The notes beneath the pieces are model-generated. The model was not told the DNA's origin. It worked only from the letters and a program-made list of their open reading frames with translations, and did no database searches. A DNA stretch of 64,000 bases, taken from Pirellulales bacterium. Lineage in GTDB: Bacteria > Planctomycetota > Planctomycetia > Pirellulales > DATAWG01. The stretch spans positions 1 to 64,000 of the forward strand of contig DASZFO010000134.1 in assembly GCA_035939775.1 (NCBI GenBank), given 5' to 3'. Position numbers and translations under genes: made by a program. Positions 37,303 through 50,036 of the stretch are shown here, piece after piece (position 1 is the first letter of the stretch; each line of letters begins with the position of its first letter).

Positions 37303-37440
37303 CGAATGTCTAATGAATGACGAAGCACTAATGTCGAAGATCCGCCGCGGCTGGACGAATCGCAAGCGGTAATGGCGATAAATTCGTCATTCGTGCTTCG
37401 TCATTCTTTCGTCATTTTGTCATTCGCCATTAGACATTCT
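37283..37440. repeat. Large palindromic repeat of gaatgacgaatgtc words (copy 2)
   Basis: The left arm (37283-37337) and right arm (37381-37440) are built of complementary words of the same family as 31153-31287. The left arm encodes the last residues and the stop of the kinase gene. The middle 43 bases look like ordinary sequence. Confidence 0.85.
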
Positions 37441-37531
37441 CCCGCCCTCTCTCCTTGCACGGTCGCTGGGAGCGACTTAGGCTTTATGAACGTGGGCAGG
37501 GGTGAAAATGCGTATGCGGGGAGGAGCGGTT

Positions 37532-39385
37532 ATGTCGCGAAAAATGATCCTGACGGGCCTGTTTGTCGGCCTGACTGCGGGAGCCGTTTTGCTCGGAGCG
37601 TATTCGTCGTGGGGCCAGGAAAAGCCGCCGGCGAAGACCCCGGCCCCGATCAAGCCGCTGCCGCCAGCCAAGCCGATCGAACCGCTCAAGCCGAAGGAGC
37701 CAGCCAAGCCACGACCGGCGGACAAATCGCTCGATGCCGGTCAGCCGACCGTCATGGGATCGATGCCGGACGACGCGACTCGGGCGGCGCTGGCCAAGAA
37801 GGTCGAGTTGGATTTCGCCGATGTCCCGCTGCAAAAGATCGTCGATGCCCTGGCCGCGCAGACCAAGCTGGAAATCATGGTCGCGGCCAAAGATTCGGCC
37901 GCGACCGACGCCGGCCCGAAACAGAATCTGACAGAAAACGGACCACGGACAACGGACCACGGACCAACAACCGCGCCCGACGCCGCCCCGAAGCAGAATC
38001 TGACCGTCCATCTCAAGGGAGTTTCGGCTTTGAGCGCTCTCGATCTCATCTCGCGCGATTTGGGCTGGACGTGGTTCGCCGATGAAGGGGCTGTGGTCAT
38101 CACGAATGATGATCGGCTCCCATCGGTCGCGCAGGTTTACAACGTGCGCGACCTGGTGCTCGCCCATCCAAACTCGACCGGACATGAGGATGAAACGCTC
38201 GACTACGATTATTCATCGCTGGCTGAGGTCATCACCGGGGCGATTTCATCGCCCAATTGGTCGGCCGACGCGAACGTGCTCCAGGATTGCAGCCCCTTCC
38301 ACGGCACCTTCACCCTCGCCCAGGATCAAAAGGTCCAAGACCAAGTCGCCGCGCTCTTGGCCGCCTTGCGCAAATCGCGCGACTTGAAGCCGCAGCAGTA
38401 CGACGCCAGCGTGAACGCCGGCTTGGGAATCTCGCCGACCGATGAGACGGCGATCGACAAGGCGCTGGTGAAAGAGGTCTCCGCGCAGCCCACCGCCGCG
38501 AAGCTCGACGATCTGGCCGAATGGATTCGCAAGGCGTTCGGAATCCCGGTGCATGTGGACGCTCATGCCCGCGAGGCCGGCTTGCCGAACACGGCCGCGG
38601 CGCAGAATGCAACCGCGGTTCCCGACGCAGCAGCAACAAAACCCGCGGCGCCGAACTCGCCCGAGGCGCCGGTGACCGTCGTTGGCTCGCCGCTCGGCCA
38701 GGCGCTCGATATGCTGTTGGAGGATTCCAAGTTGGCGTACACGGTCAAAGATGAGGTGCTGTTGATCACGACCAAGGACGACGAAAAATCGCTGCGCACC
38801 GTGCGCGTCTATCCGGTCGGCGACCTGATCGGCGGCGATTTCGACAAAGACGGCGTCGACGAGGAATACGGCCGGCTGCTCGATGTGATCACCCGGTCCA
38901 TCGATCCCGATTCCTGGGCCTCGCTCGACAAACCCAAGTCGGGCAATGCCTACATCAGCTATCTGCCGACCGGCCGCGCCGTAATTTGCACTCAAACCCG
39001 CGCCGACCACGGGCACGTGGCGGAAATCGTGGCCAAGCTCCGCAAAGCGATCGGCGAGCAGCCCGCCGCGACCGCTCCACAGCCAGCCTCCGCCGACGGT
39101 TCGGCGAAGGAGGGGAACCATCCGCTGAGCATGAAAATCTACAAGCTCAACGCCGACCTTCCGGCGGACGATTTCGTCGCGGTCGTGAAAGACCTCGTCG
39201 AGCCGAAGAGTTGGACCGGCGAAGCCTACATCCACGGCGTCCCCGGCGCGATCGTCGTCAAGCAAACCGGCGCGATCCAAAAGCGCGTCGAGAAGATGCT
39301 GATCGACCTGAATGCCATCCCCGACCCAAAGAAATCGCCACCATCCGGCACGCCGACGCTGGTGGGGAAGCGGAAGGCGATCTAG
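37532..39385 (+). CDS. Exported STN-like protein, repeat insertion inside
   Basis: This is a 617-residue exported protein starting MSRKMILTGLFVGLTAGAVLLGAYSSWG after a ggggagg site. After a Pro/Lys-rich linker come two copies of an STN-like fold (LQKIVDALAAQTKLEIMV with LKGVSALSALDLISRDLGWTWFADEGAVVITND; and PLGQALDMLLEDSKLAYTVKDEVLLITTKDD). Each is followed by a long alpha/beta domain that recalls N-domains of secretins (YNVRDLVLAH and RVYPVGDLIGG). It ends without a beta-barrel. Codons for ENGPRTTDHGPTTAP stem from a repeat insertion flanked by a 26-base duplication. The role is unknown. Confidence 0.72.
   Translation: MSRKMILTGLFVGLTAGAVLLGAYSSWGQEKPPAKTPAPIKPLPPAKPIEPLKPKEPAKPRPADKSLDAGQPTVMGSMPDDATRAALAKKVELDFADVPLQKIVDALAAQTKLEIMVAAKDSAATDAGPKQNLTENGPRTTDHGPTTAPDAAPKQNLTVHLKGVSALSALDLISRDLGWTWFADEGAVVITNDDRLPSVAQVYNVRDLVLAHPNSTGHEDETLDYDYSSLAEVITGAISSPNWSADANVLQDCSPFHGTFTLAQDQKVQDQVAALLAALRKSRDLKPQQYDASVNAGLGISPTDETAIDKALVKEVSAQPTAAKLDDLAEWIRKAFGIPVHVDAHAREAGLPNTAAAQNATAVPDAAATKPAAPNSPEAPVTVVGSPLGQALDMLLEDSKLAYTVKDEVLLITTKDDEKSLRTVRVYPVGDLIGGDFDKDGVDEEYGRLLDVITRSIDPDSWASLDKPKSGNAYISYLPTGRAVICTQTRADHGHVAEIVAKLRKAIGEQPAATAPQPASADGSAKEGNHPLSMKIYKLNADLPADDFVAVVKDLVEPKSWTGEAYIHGVPGAIVVKQTGAIQKRVEKMLIDLNAIPDPKKSPPSGTPTLVGKRKAI
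37915..38005. repeat. In-frame ggaccacggac insertion flanked by direct duplication
   Basis: The word tract gaccacggac/aacggaccac (37936-37971) lies between imperfect copies of a roughly 26-base segment (gacgccggcccgaaacagaa ... and gacgccgccccgaagcagaa ...). In the protein, PKQNLT appears twice. The pattern is that of an insertion with a long target-site duplication, or of a slippage duplication. Confidence 0.7.
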
Positions 39386-39411
39386 CGGCGATTATCTGCC
39401 CCGACGTTTGT

Positions 39412-40284
39412 TTAACGCCAAATCGCACCGACGGGAACGCGTGTCGGTTCCGCTGCAAAAATCGGACGGGCAACACGCGCCACAGTCTGCTGGTCGGCTT
39501 CAAACGCAGGCTCCGGGAGCAATGGCGATGGCAACGAGTGGCTGTCGGAAAACGGCGTTGACTTCACTTTCTCGTTGTGTGCATGCACCATGAGTGCGTG
39601 AAGGGCAATCGTATCGCGGATATTGTATGCCAAGAGCGTTTCAAGGGCCTTGGCGTTTTTCCGCCGTTCGTACTCCCTCCAAAGCAGAACCGCGGCGAAG
39701 CCATCGACGTCCTCCAGGCCCGGGCGAGCAATACCCACTTGGCGTTCGCAGCCCTTCAGACCGCCCTTGATGCCAAGGCTATTAAGCGCATATCTCAAGT
39801 CGATGTGCGCAAGAGGAATATTTACGCAGAAGAATCGCTCGATGAATGGGACATCGAAGCAGCGGCCGTTATAAGTTACCAGCAGAGAATAGTCCAACAA
39901 GTCCTTCGGAAAGTCGTCTAGGTTCTCTCCATTGACGTAGTGGCGGACAGACAGGCCATCGTAAATGACTGCGGTTGTAACTTTGTGCCACGCATACAGC
40001 CCGGTGGTCTCAATGTCCACGAATGCGCAGGAATCGTGGAAGTCGCGGAAAAGTCGCCAGAGCTGACTGCTCGGTAGATTCTCGGCGAAGTATCTGGCGT
40101 TCCGATCCGCGTACTGCCGGCCGGATTCCTCGATATGGCGAGACCACGAATCTCGCCAATGTCGTGGCAGGCATTGCGGTGTCGCTTCACGGACCGCGTT
40201 CCAAGAGGTTATCCCAGTCGACCACAGGGCCCGCTCGGTCGTCTCGCCGATACCAGGAATATGGCAGAAAGTGTTGGTCAACAT
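39412..40284 (-). CDS. RNase-H-like (YprB/PF13482-type) 3'-5' exonuclease
   Basis: This is a 290-residue protein. The N-terminus has a helix-hairpin-helix-like segment (CHIPGIGETTERALWSTGITSWNAV). Then comes the exonuclease domain with DEDD-type acidic motifs: D90 and E92 in CAFVDIETTG, YNGRCFDVPFIERFF, and YNIRDTIALHALM. The start at 40284 lies 13 bases after the end of the upstream nuclease gene, in an operon with it. It probably trims or degrades nucleic acid, in tandem with the Cas4-like partner. Its 3' end is convergent with the STN-like protein gene. Confidence 0.8.
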   Translation of the reverse strand: MLTNTFCHIPGIGETTERALWSTGITSWNAVREATPQCLPRHWRDSWSRHIEESGRQYADRNARYFAENLPSSQLWRLFRDFHDSCAFVDIETTGLYAWHKVTTAVIYDGLSVRHYVNGENLDDFPKDLLDYSLLVTYNGRCFDVPFIERFFCVNIPLAHIDLRYALNSLGIKGGLKGCERQVGIARPGLEDVDGFAAVLLWREYERRKNAKALETLLAYNIRDTIALHALMVHAHNEKVKSTPFSDSHSLPSPLLPEPAFEADQQTVARVARPIFAAEPTRVPVGAIWR

Positions 40285-40297
40285 GGCATCCCTCTCG

Positions 40298-41245
40298 CTA
40301 CTTTGCTTGGCTGATCGAACAGCTTGCGCGAAACTCACATGAATTGCATTTCCACGCCTCCGGGAGACGGGCGATTGCACCAACGTCTACCAAATTGAAT
40401 GCGGACAACGTCCCCTCAGCGTTGGCGATATCCACCGGCTCCTCCCAGGTTTCTGTGGTCTCGTTTTGCAAGACGTGAATCTGTACTCGCTTTTTCGGTC
40501 GGATAAAGAAGTACCCGTACAGGTCGGCTTGGGCGAATGCGACTGGTTTCGTGAAGCTTAGCAGCGACCGGCTTCGAGTGCTTTTGTATTCGTATGCGAA
40601 TTCATCGGTGATACCGTCGGGCATACCCACGACGACGTAGCTCCTCCACGGAAAGTGCCAGCGCATCGTGGGATATTTTTCTGCCCGTAATGCTTGATCG
40701 ATCTTTCCTCGCAACATGGCCTCGTCCCTGGAGACGATGACGCGAACACGGTGCGCCGCTGCATTTTCTTCTTGGAGCTTCCGTTGCAGAGGTCCACGGT
40801 CCGGGTCAACCATCTGAGCTCGGCTGCCGTTTCCGCCCATCCGTCTTATCCTCACAAAGGTCGGACTCGCTTTCGAAAAGTGCCGGTTGCGCTCCGAGGT
40901 CTGTCGCTGATCCTCCTCACAGAGTTTTTGCACATCGGCGAAAGTGATTTTACTTCCGACGCCTAAAAGGGAATCATCATCCGTTGGCAGCGCGTTGATG
41001 ATGCCCAAGCGGTCCGCAAACCTAACGCGGTCAGCCAAATAGGTGGTGAAGAAAGTCAACTCGTTTGCGCGGCTCTTGAGCACCGCTTGTTGTTCGCACC
41101 AGCGCTGTTGAGCCACGTCGGCAATTCCGACAAAGACCAGCCTGTCCCGCGGCGCGCCCCGGCGATCCTTTTCGAGCATTAACAAATGGCGCAGCCATTC
41201 GCGGTTGTTGCAAACCCGAGCCAGACTCCTCATCACTTCGTTCAT
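40298..41245 (-). CDS. Cas4-like PD-(D/E)XK nuclease with probable iron-sulfur cluster
   Basis: This is a 315-residue protein. The N-terminal ARVCNNREWLRHL puts Cys12 in the place of the single first cysteine of Cas4, and the C-terminal KCNSCEFRASC puts Cys300, Cys303 and Cys309 where Cas4 has its last three ligands. In between, VVGMPDGITDEFAYEYKS holds the D...ExK active-site core. The likely role is DNA exonuclease or end processing. It is part of a minus-strand operon with the small regulator (59 bases before) and the RNase-H-like gene (13 bases after). There is no CRISPR array or cas1/cas2 in the window. Confidence 0.75.
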   Translation of the reverse strand: MNEVMRSLARVCNNREWLRHLLMLEKDRRGAPRDRLVFVGIADVAQQRWCEQQAVLKSRANELTFFTTYLADRVRFADRLGIINALPTDDDSLLGVGSKITFADVQKLCEEDQRQTSERNRHFSKASPTFVRIRRMGGNGSRAQMVDPDRGPLQRKLQEENAAAHRVRVIVSRDEAMLRGKIDQALRAEKYPTMRWHFPWRSYVVVGMPDGITDEFAYEYKSTRSRSLLSFTKPVAFAQADLYGYFFIRPKKRVQIHVLQNETTETWEEPVDIANAEGTLSAFNLVDVGAIARLPEAWKCNSCEFRASCSISQAK

Positions 41246-41304
41246 GGCAATTCAAATCGTCGTTTCGGTCGCTATTCGTTTGACGTATCACAAAAACCGC
41301 GGAT

Positions 41305-41901
41305 TCATGCGCTCTTGCTTTTCCGTTTTGCTGTTGCTGATCGTGCGCTCTTAGTCGATTCCGTTTGGCCTGCCGGATTCCGATGCCACCGACGGCGAAA
41401 CGCCAACGTCCACCACGGGTCTTTCTTAATGTCGATTCCCGCGTCCCGTTGCTCCCAAAACCATTGAATTACGGCAATGACGCCCCACGCATGGGCGTAA
41501 TCCAGTTTTCGCAGCGATTCGGCCAGACTTCCGACCGCCGCCTCCCGATCCTTGCTTTCCGATTCCCCAAAATACCACTCGTCACCAGCGCTCTCCAGCC
41601 TGTGTGTGTCTTCAACGGCCGTCGCCAATAGTTCACCTGGATTTGCGAAGTCCGGGTCGAACCGCTTGCCGCGAACCACCGTTGCCAAGAGTGCCCAATC
41701 GTGCAGCCGGTGCTCGAGTACGCGATCGCCGATAAAGTCTGAGTAGGATTCTGAGAATGTGCGGGCGTTATCCGCCATCGCTCGAGAAAGCAAAGCCGCC
41801 CAACATTCCACTGCCTGATTGAGGGCCGGAGCCGAATTGCCTACGATTTCAATCGCTTTTGGGGCGGGATACACCGAGTAACGTGTGTCGGAACGGGCCA
41901 T
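41305..41901 (-). CDS. Hypothetical helical protein, first gene of the nuclease operon
   Basis: This is a 198-residue soluble protein preceded by a strong aaggaggagg ribosome site. The first 40 residues (RYSVYPAPKAIEIVGNSAPALNQAVECWAALLSRAMADNA) have a strand-helix-helix look reminiscent of a CopG-type ribbon-helix-helix, followed by a helical segment and a basic tail (RRRWHRNPAGQTESTKSARSATAKRKSKS). I do not recognise a family. If it is an RHH regulator, the palindrome at 41946-41967 could be its operator. Confidence 0.65.
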   Translation of the reverse strand: MARSDTRYSVYPAPKAIEIVGNSAPALNQAVECWAALLSRAMADNARTFSESYSDFIGDRVLEHRLHDWALLATVVRGKRFDPDFANPGELLATAVEDTHRLESAGDEWYFGESESKDREAAVGSLAESLRKLDYAHAWGVIAVIQWFWEQRDAGIDIKKDPWWTLAFRRRWHRNPAGQTESTKSARSATAKRKSKSA

Positions 41902-41945
41902 AACCTCCTCCTTAATTGACTACAGCTTATCCAGGCGTCGCCAGG

Positions 41946-41967
41946 TTGTCAACATTTATTATGACAA
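41946..41967. promoter_or_regulatory. TTGTCA-N10-TGACAA palindrome at the nuclease-operon promoter
   Basis: A perfect 6-base inverted repeat with a 10-base spacer lies 45 bases upstream of the hypothetical helical gene. On the minus strand one arm reads TTGACA, which fits a -35 box 17 bases from a weak TAAGCT -10. An operator overlapping the promoter is plausible. Confidence 0.4.
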
Positions 41968-42153
41968 AATGGTGACACAGGGATTCGGAGCCTCACGGCT
42001 AGAAGTGCCGAATCGTCGAGTTCAACGATTTATCCACGTCGATTCGTGATATAATCGTCATCCCGCATTTATTCTGTCGCCGGGTTTCATTCCGATTGGT
42101 GGCGCCCGCTGCCGATTGCCCCACCTTTTCGCTGACTGATAGAAAACGACCAA

Positions 42154-44673
<2,520 letters not shown>

Positions 44674-44701
44674 TTGCTCTAAAGAGTGAATTACGAGGAA
44701 G

Positions 44702-44783
44702 TTTTTATGAGGAACCCAGGAAGGCAGGAGAGTGGATTTAGAATCCGAGGCTCGTTTCCTGGATTCCTGGTCTCCTCATAAAA
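44702..44783. repeat. 82-bp palindrome, tttttatgaggaacccagg family (copy 1)
   Basis: Left arm tttttatgaggaacccaggaa and right arm ttcctggtctcctcataaaa are largely complementary, with words ccaggaa/ggcagg in between. It lies between the DUF1549 and DUF1501 genes, 13 bases before the latter's ATG. It resembles 47421-47506 and the half copy at 62590-62620. Confidence 0.9.
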
Positions 44784-44795
44784 CATGGTGTTGCT

Positions 44796-46271
44796 ATGGA
44801 CCTGCGCATTGAGCAATTGAAGGCGACGACGCGGCGCTACTTCTTTCAGCGCTCGGCGACGGGGATCGGCGCCGTGGCGCTGGCGGCGCTGGCGAATGAG
44901 GGGCTTTTCGCTGGAGATGCGCCGCAAGCCGCGGCAACAATCCCCGCCGCGGCCGCCAATCCGCTGGCGCCTAAGCCGCCGCACTTCCCAGCCACGGCGA
45001 AGCATGTGATCTATTTGCACATGGCCGGCGCGCCGTCGCAGCCGGAGCTGTTCGACTTTAAGCCGAAGCTGATCGAATTGAACGGCCAACTTTGTCCCGA
45101 GTCGCTTTACAAGAAGGAGCGGTTCGCGTTCATCAAGGGAGTGCCGAAGATGCTCGGCACGCCGTACAAATTCGCCCGTCACGGCGAGTCGGGGATCGAA
45201 TTGTCCGAGCTGCTGCCGAATCTGGCGAAAGTGGCCGACGACATCGCCGTGGTGAAGTCGATGGTCACCGATCAGTTCAACCACGCCCCGGCGCAGATTT
45301 TCTTGAACACCGGCTCGCCATTCATTGGCCGGCCGAGCATGGGCTCTTGGCTCACCTATGGCCTGGGGAGCGAAAGCGAGAACCTGCCCGGCTTCGTCGT
45401 TTTGCTCTCCGGGCCGAACGGCCCCGACGGCGGCACGTCGCTGTGGGGAAGCGGCTTTCTGCCGAGCATTTATCAAGGAGTGCAGTTCCGTTCGCAAGGC
45501 GATCCGGTGCTATATGTCTCGAACCCGCCGGGGATGGATGCCGCCCTGCGCCGCCGCTCGCTCGATGCGCTCCGCGATCTGAACCGCATGCAGCTTGCCG
45601 AAATCGGCGATCCGGAAACGCTCACGCGGATCGAGCAATACGAAATGGCCTACCGGATGCAGAGTTCCGTGCCGGAGCTGATGGACATTCACGCGGAGCC
45701 GCAGTCGATTCACGAACTGTACGGCACGGAACCGGGCAAAGTGTCGTTCGCGAACAATTGCCTCTTGGCCCGGCGGCTCGTCGAGCGCGGCGTGCGGTTC
45801 GTGCAGCTTTATCATTGGGGCTGGGACAGCCACGGCACGAGCGCGGGGGACGACATCATGCACTCGCTCCCCGAGCGCTGCCGGCAGTGCGAAAAGGCCA
45901 GCGCCGCGCTCGTGCAAGACCTCAAGCAGCGCGGGCTGCTCGATAGCACCCTCGTCGTGTGGGGCGGCGAATTCGGCCGCACCCCGATGAACGAAGAGCG
46001 CAACGGCTCAAAATTCCTCGGCCGCGATCATCATCCGCATTGCTTTTCAATCTGGATGGCCGGCGGAGGCATCAAGCCGGGCTTCACGCTCGGCGAGACC
46101 GACGAGCTGGGCTACCACGTGACCGAAGACAGAGTCCACGTCCACGACCTGCAAGCCACGATCCTGCGCTGCCTGGGACTCGACCACACGAAGTTGACCT
46201 ACCAATACCAAGGCCGCCCGTTCCGCCTGACGGACGTTTACGGCAACGTGGTCAAGAAGCTGTTGGCGTGA
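44796..46271 (+). CDS. DUF1501 sulfatase-like exported protein
   Basis: This is a 491-residue protein. The N-terminus carries a twin-arginine signal ([24 protein letters not shown]). The body has [105 protein letters not shown] and [35 protein letters not shown]. This is the standard DUF1501 pattern of alkaline-phosphatase fold. It forms the usual pair with the DUF1549 gene 122 bases before it. It overlaps CbiM tail to tail by 20 bases. Confidence 0.94.
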   Translation: MDLRIEQLKATTRRYFFQRSATGIGAVALAALANEGLFAGDAPQAAATIPAAAANPLAPKPPHFPATAKHVIYLHMAGAPSQPELFDFKPKLIELNGQLCPESLYKKERFAFIKGVPKMLGTPYKFARHGESGIELSELLPNLAKVADDIAVVKSMVTDQFNHAPAQIFLNTGSPFIGRPSMGSWLTYGLGSESENLPGFVVLLSGPNGPDGGTSLWGSGFLPSIYQGVQFRSQGDPVLYVSNPPGMDAALRRRSLDALRDLNRMQLAEIGDPETLTRIEQYEMAYRMQSSVPELMDIHAEPQSIHELYGTEPGKVSFANNCLLARRLVERGVRFVQLYHWGWDSHGTSAGDDIMHSLPERCRQCEKASAALVQDLKQRGLLDSTLVVWGGEFGRTPMNEERNGSKFLGRDHHPHCFSIWMAGGGIKPGFTLGETDELGYHVTEDRVHVHDLQATILRCLGLDHTKLTYQYQGRPFRLTDVYGNVVKKLLA

Positions 46272-47244
46272 AAGGCCGCGACAGCCGGCGCGATTCGGCT
46301 GAGGCAGCGATCATCCGCCGCATCAGGATGCTCGACACGCCGGCCGCGGAAAATGCCGCCGCCACGCCGATTGCCCCGGCCAGCGCGATCCCGAGCGCCG
46401 GCGATTCGATGCCGGCCAGCTTGTAGTCAGTGATCGGCGTGGAGACGAGCCGCGCTCCCCCTTGCTCAGCGAGTCCCAAGCGGCCGGCGACTCTCTCCAG
46501 CCCGTCGGGCGCGGTTGAAGCCCAGGGAGCCAGCATAAGCGCAATGAGCAGCGCTGCCGCGAAACCGATCGTCGATGCTTTGCGCCAGCCAGTGGTCGAA
46601 CTCGCGCCAAGTTGCCGCGATGAATCGTACAGCATGGCAGGCGCAATGCGCATCAGCAGCACGATGACGGCCGCAGTGATCAATGCCTCGCAAACGCCCA
46701 TCAGGGCATGCACGCTGACCATCGCCGGCAGCACATCACCGAAGCGAAATGTCCCGGCGGCGGCCAGTTCGCACGAACAGAGCGCGGCGGCGGCGATCAC
46801 AGTGACCCAGCTCGCCGCCGCGGCCGCGACCACTTTTCCCAGTGGGCTCGACGCGAAGCGCTGAATGCCCTGGTAAGCCGCGTAGCCGAACATCGACCCG
46901 ATCACGCCCATGTCCAGGATATTCGCCCCGAGCGTCGAAACTCCGCCGTCGCCGAACAGCAGGCATTGCACGGCGAGCACGATCGCGATCGCCCATGTTC
47001 CGAGCCACGGACCGAGAATCGCCCCGGCGAGAACACCGCCAATCAAATGCCCGGATGTCCCAGCGGCGATCGGAAAACTGACCATCTGCGCGGCGAAGAT
47101 CCCGGCGCTAGTGGCGGCCAAAAGCCGCGCCGACGGGCCTCCCTCGCGCCGGGCTTGAATCGCGGCAAACGCCAGCGCCCCGGCCGCCGCCACGGATGTG
47201 ACCGCACAGGTGGTCGGGTCCAAATAATGATCGGGCAGGTGCAT
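46252..47244 (-). CDS. CbiM-like cobalt/nickel ECF transporter component with fused PDGLE domain
   Basis: This is a 330-residue membrane protein starting MHLPDHYLD. CbiM motifs include [15 protein letters not shown] at the N-terminus (usually MHIPDGFL) and [62 protein letters not shown] segment ([16 protein letters not shown]) and a last helix form the CbiN-like part. It would select Co2+ or Ni2+ for an ECF transporter, but no CbiQ or CbiO is in the window. The next 180 bases upstream carry no riboswitch consensus I could confirm. It overlaps the DUF1501 end by 20 bases. Confidence 0.88.
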   Translation of the reverse strand: MHLPDHYLDPTTCAVTSVAAAGALAFAAIQARREGGPSARLLAATSAGIFAAQMVSFPIAAGTSGHLIGGVLAGAILGPWLGTWAIAIVLAVQCLLFGDGGVSTLGANILDMGVIGSMFGYAAYQGIQRFASSPLGKVVAAAAASWVTVIAAAALCSCELAAAGTFRFGDVLPAMVSVHALMGVCEALITAAVIVLLMRIAPAMLYDSSRQLGASSTTGWRKASTIGFAAALLIALMLAPWASTAPDGLERVAGRLGLAEQGGARLVSTPITDYKLAGIESPALGIALAGAIGVAAAFSAAGVSSILMRRMIAASAESRRLSRPFTPTAS

Positions 47245-47420
47245 CGTTGATTCCTTCGCTGATTGAACAGGCGAGCACGAAACCTTGAATCCATGCCAGT
47301 TCCCATTCTGCCGAACGAGCGAACTCGTGGCAAGCTGGGTTTCGAGTCCCCTTGCAGGCTGAGAATCCGGCGTCAATGATGTAACGATTGTCGATACTCC
47401 GGCGTGATTGTTGAAAGGCT

Positions 47421-47506
47421 TTTTTATGAGGAGGCCAGGAATCCAGGAGGAAGGCTCACGATTCAAAACCGTTCCTCTCCTGCCTTCCTGGCTTCCTCAT
47501 AAAAAC
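47421..47506. repeat. 86-bp palindrome, ttttttatgaggaggccagg family (copy 2)
   Basis: Left arm ttttttatgaggaggccagg and right arm cctggcttcctcataaaaa are complementary in most positions, with the same ccaggaa/gaagg words as copy 1. It lies in the divergent gap between cbiM and ftr. Confidence 0.9.
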
Positions 47507-47538
47507 TCTTCTTACTTTTGGTCTGCAACGGCGCTTGG

Positions 47539-48444
47539 ATGTATATTGGCTCAACTTTAATCGAAGCGACATTTGCCGAGGCGTTTCGGTTGCGTTTCGT
47601 GCGATTGGTCGTCACGGCACACGACGATTATTGGCGGCGGGCCGCGGCCGGCGAGGCGACCGGCTACGCCAGCTCGATTATCGGCTGCGATGCCGAGGCC
47701 GGGATCGAGCGCTGGCTCGAGCCGGAGGAAACGCCCGACCGCCGGCCGGGAGTGGCGCTCCTGGCGTTCGGGTTTTCGACCGAGAGCCTCGGCAAGGCGA
47801 TTCTGGCGCGCACCGGGCAATGCCTGATGACCTGTCCGAGCACGGCGGTTTACGATGGATTGCCCGACGCGACGGATCGCGTGCCGCTAGGCCGACTGCT
47901 GCGGTTCTTCGGCGACGGCCATCAGAAGAGCAAGCTGATCGGCTCTCGGCGGTATTGGCGAATTCCGGTGATGGACGGCGAGTTCCTGGTCGAGGAATCG
48001 CTGGGCGTCGAAAAAGGAATCGGTGGCGGAAATGTGCTGATTCAAGGCACGTCGCTCGAAGGCACGCTCGACGCCGCACGCCGCGGCATCGCGGCCATCG
48101 CGCCACTGCCGGGCGTGATCGCGCCGTTTCCCGGCGGCGTCGCGCGCAGCGGCAGCAAAGTCGGCTCGCGCTACAAAGCGCTCAAGGCCTCGACCGCCGA
48201 GGCCTTCTGCCCGACGCTCTGCGGCCGGGTCGAAAGCCAATTGCATCCGGAGGCGAATTACTGCCTAGAGATCGTGATCGACGGGATTGACGAAGCGGCG
48301 ATCCGCCGCGCAATGACCGTCGCGATTCGCGCCGCGGTGGGACCGGAAATCGTCGCCATCTCCGCCGGTAACTACGGCGGCAAGCTGGGAAAGTTTCATT
48401 TCCAGTTGCGCGAGCTGCTGGCGGCGGGAGAGAGTGGCAAGTGA
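47539..48444 (+). CDS. ftr: Formylmethanofuran:tetrahydromethanopterin formyltransferase (Ftr/FhcD)
   Basis: This is a 301-residue enzyme of C1 transfer between methanofuran and tetrahydromethanopterin analogues. Family signatures are clear: MYIGSTLIEATFAEAF, RLVVTAHDDYW, ATGYASSIIGCDAEAGIERWL, RTGQCLMTCPSTAVYDG, RYWRIPVMDGEFLVEESLGVEKGIGGGNVLIQG, APFPGGVARSGSKVGSRYKA, CPTLCGRV and AGNYGGKLGKFHF. Planctomycetes are among the few bacteria with this pathway. The last residues (ESGK) and the stop come from a gtggcaagtgac word tract. No other H4MPT gene is in the window. Confidence 0.93.
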   Translation: MYIGSTLIEATFAEAFRLRFVRLVVTAHDDYWRRAAAGEATGYASSIIGCDAEAGIERWLEPEETPDRRPGVALLAFGFSTESLGKAILARTGQCLMTCPSTAVYDGLPDATDRVPLGRLLRFFGDGHQKSKLIGSRRYWRIPVMDGEFLVEESLGVEKGIGGGNVLIQGTSLEGTLDAARRGIAAIAPLPGVIAPFPGGVARSGSKVGSRYKALKASTAEAFCPTLCGRVESQLHPEANYCLEIVIDGIDEAAIRRAMTVAIRAAVGPEIVAISAGNYGGKLGKFHFQLRELLAAGESGK

Positions 48445-48459
48445 CAAGTGGCAAGTGTT
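48434..48459. repeat. gtggcaagtgac word tract at the 3' end of ftr
   Basis: Tandem gtggcaagt / gtgacaagt units run through the ftr stop codon. Similar words lie at the 3' end of the LarA-like gene (20294-20314). Confidence 0.6.
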
Positions 48460-48522
48460 GTGCGACGCCGGCGTTGTCGAATGAGCACGTTTTTTCGATG
48501 CAGTGTCGCTAGAATTTGGGAC

Positions 48523-49876
<1,354 letters not shown>

Positions 49877-49882
49877 GCGGAG

Positions 49883-50036
49883 GGGGCTCGGGACTGGGGG
49901 CTAGGGGCTCGGAAATGGCTGCCGCTTCGCGGCGAACGCGTGAGATCATCGTAGTTGGTGTGCCTGACCTTCGTGAACGCGCCGAGTCCGCTTGCGCGTC
50001 CCCTAGTCCCCAGCCCCCAGTCCCTAGCCCCTAGGA
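49883..50036. repeat. Split palindrome of ggggctaggggctcgg words between glnB and pckA
   Basis: The left tract (49883-49913) and right tract (50001-50035) are complementary words separated by about 87 bases of ordinary sequence. The right tract provides the last codons and TAG stop of pckA. Confidence 0.75.

Noticed and set aside
39412-41901. A CRISPR-Cas locus around the Cas4-like gene
   Set aside because: There is no regular spacer-repeat array anywhere in the window and no cas1, cas2 or effector gene.
47245-47420. Cobalamin riboswitch upstream of cbiM
   Set aside because: The leader has isolated gccac and gggaa pieces on the minus strand, but the order and the B12-box core do not fit. 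A covariance-model search would decide.
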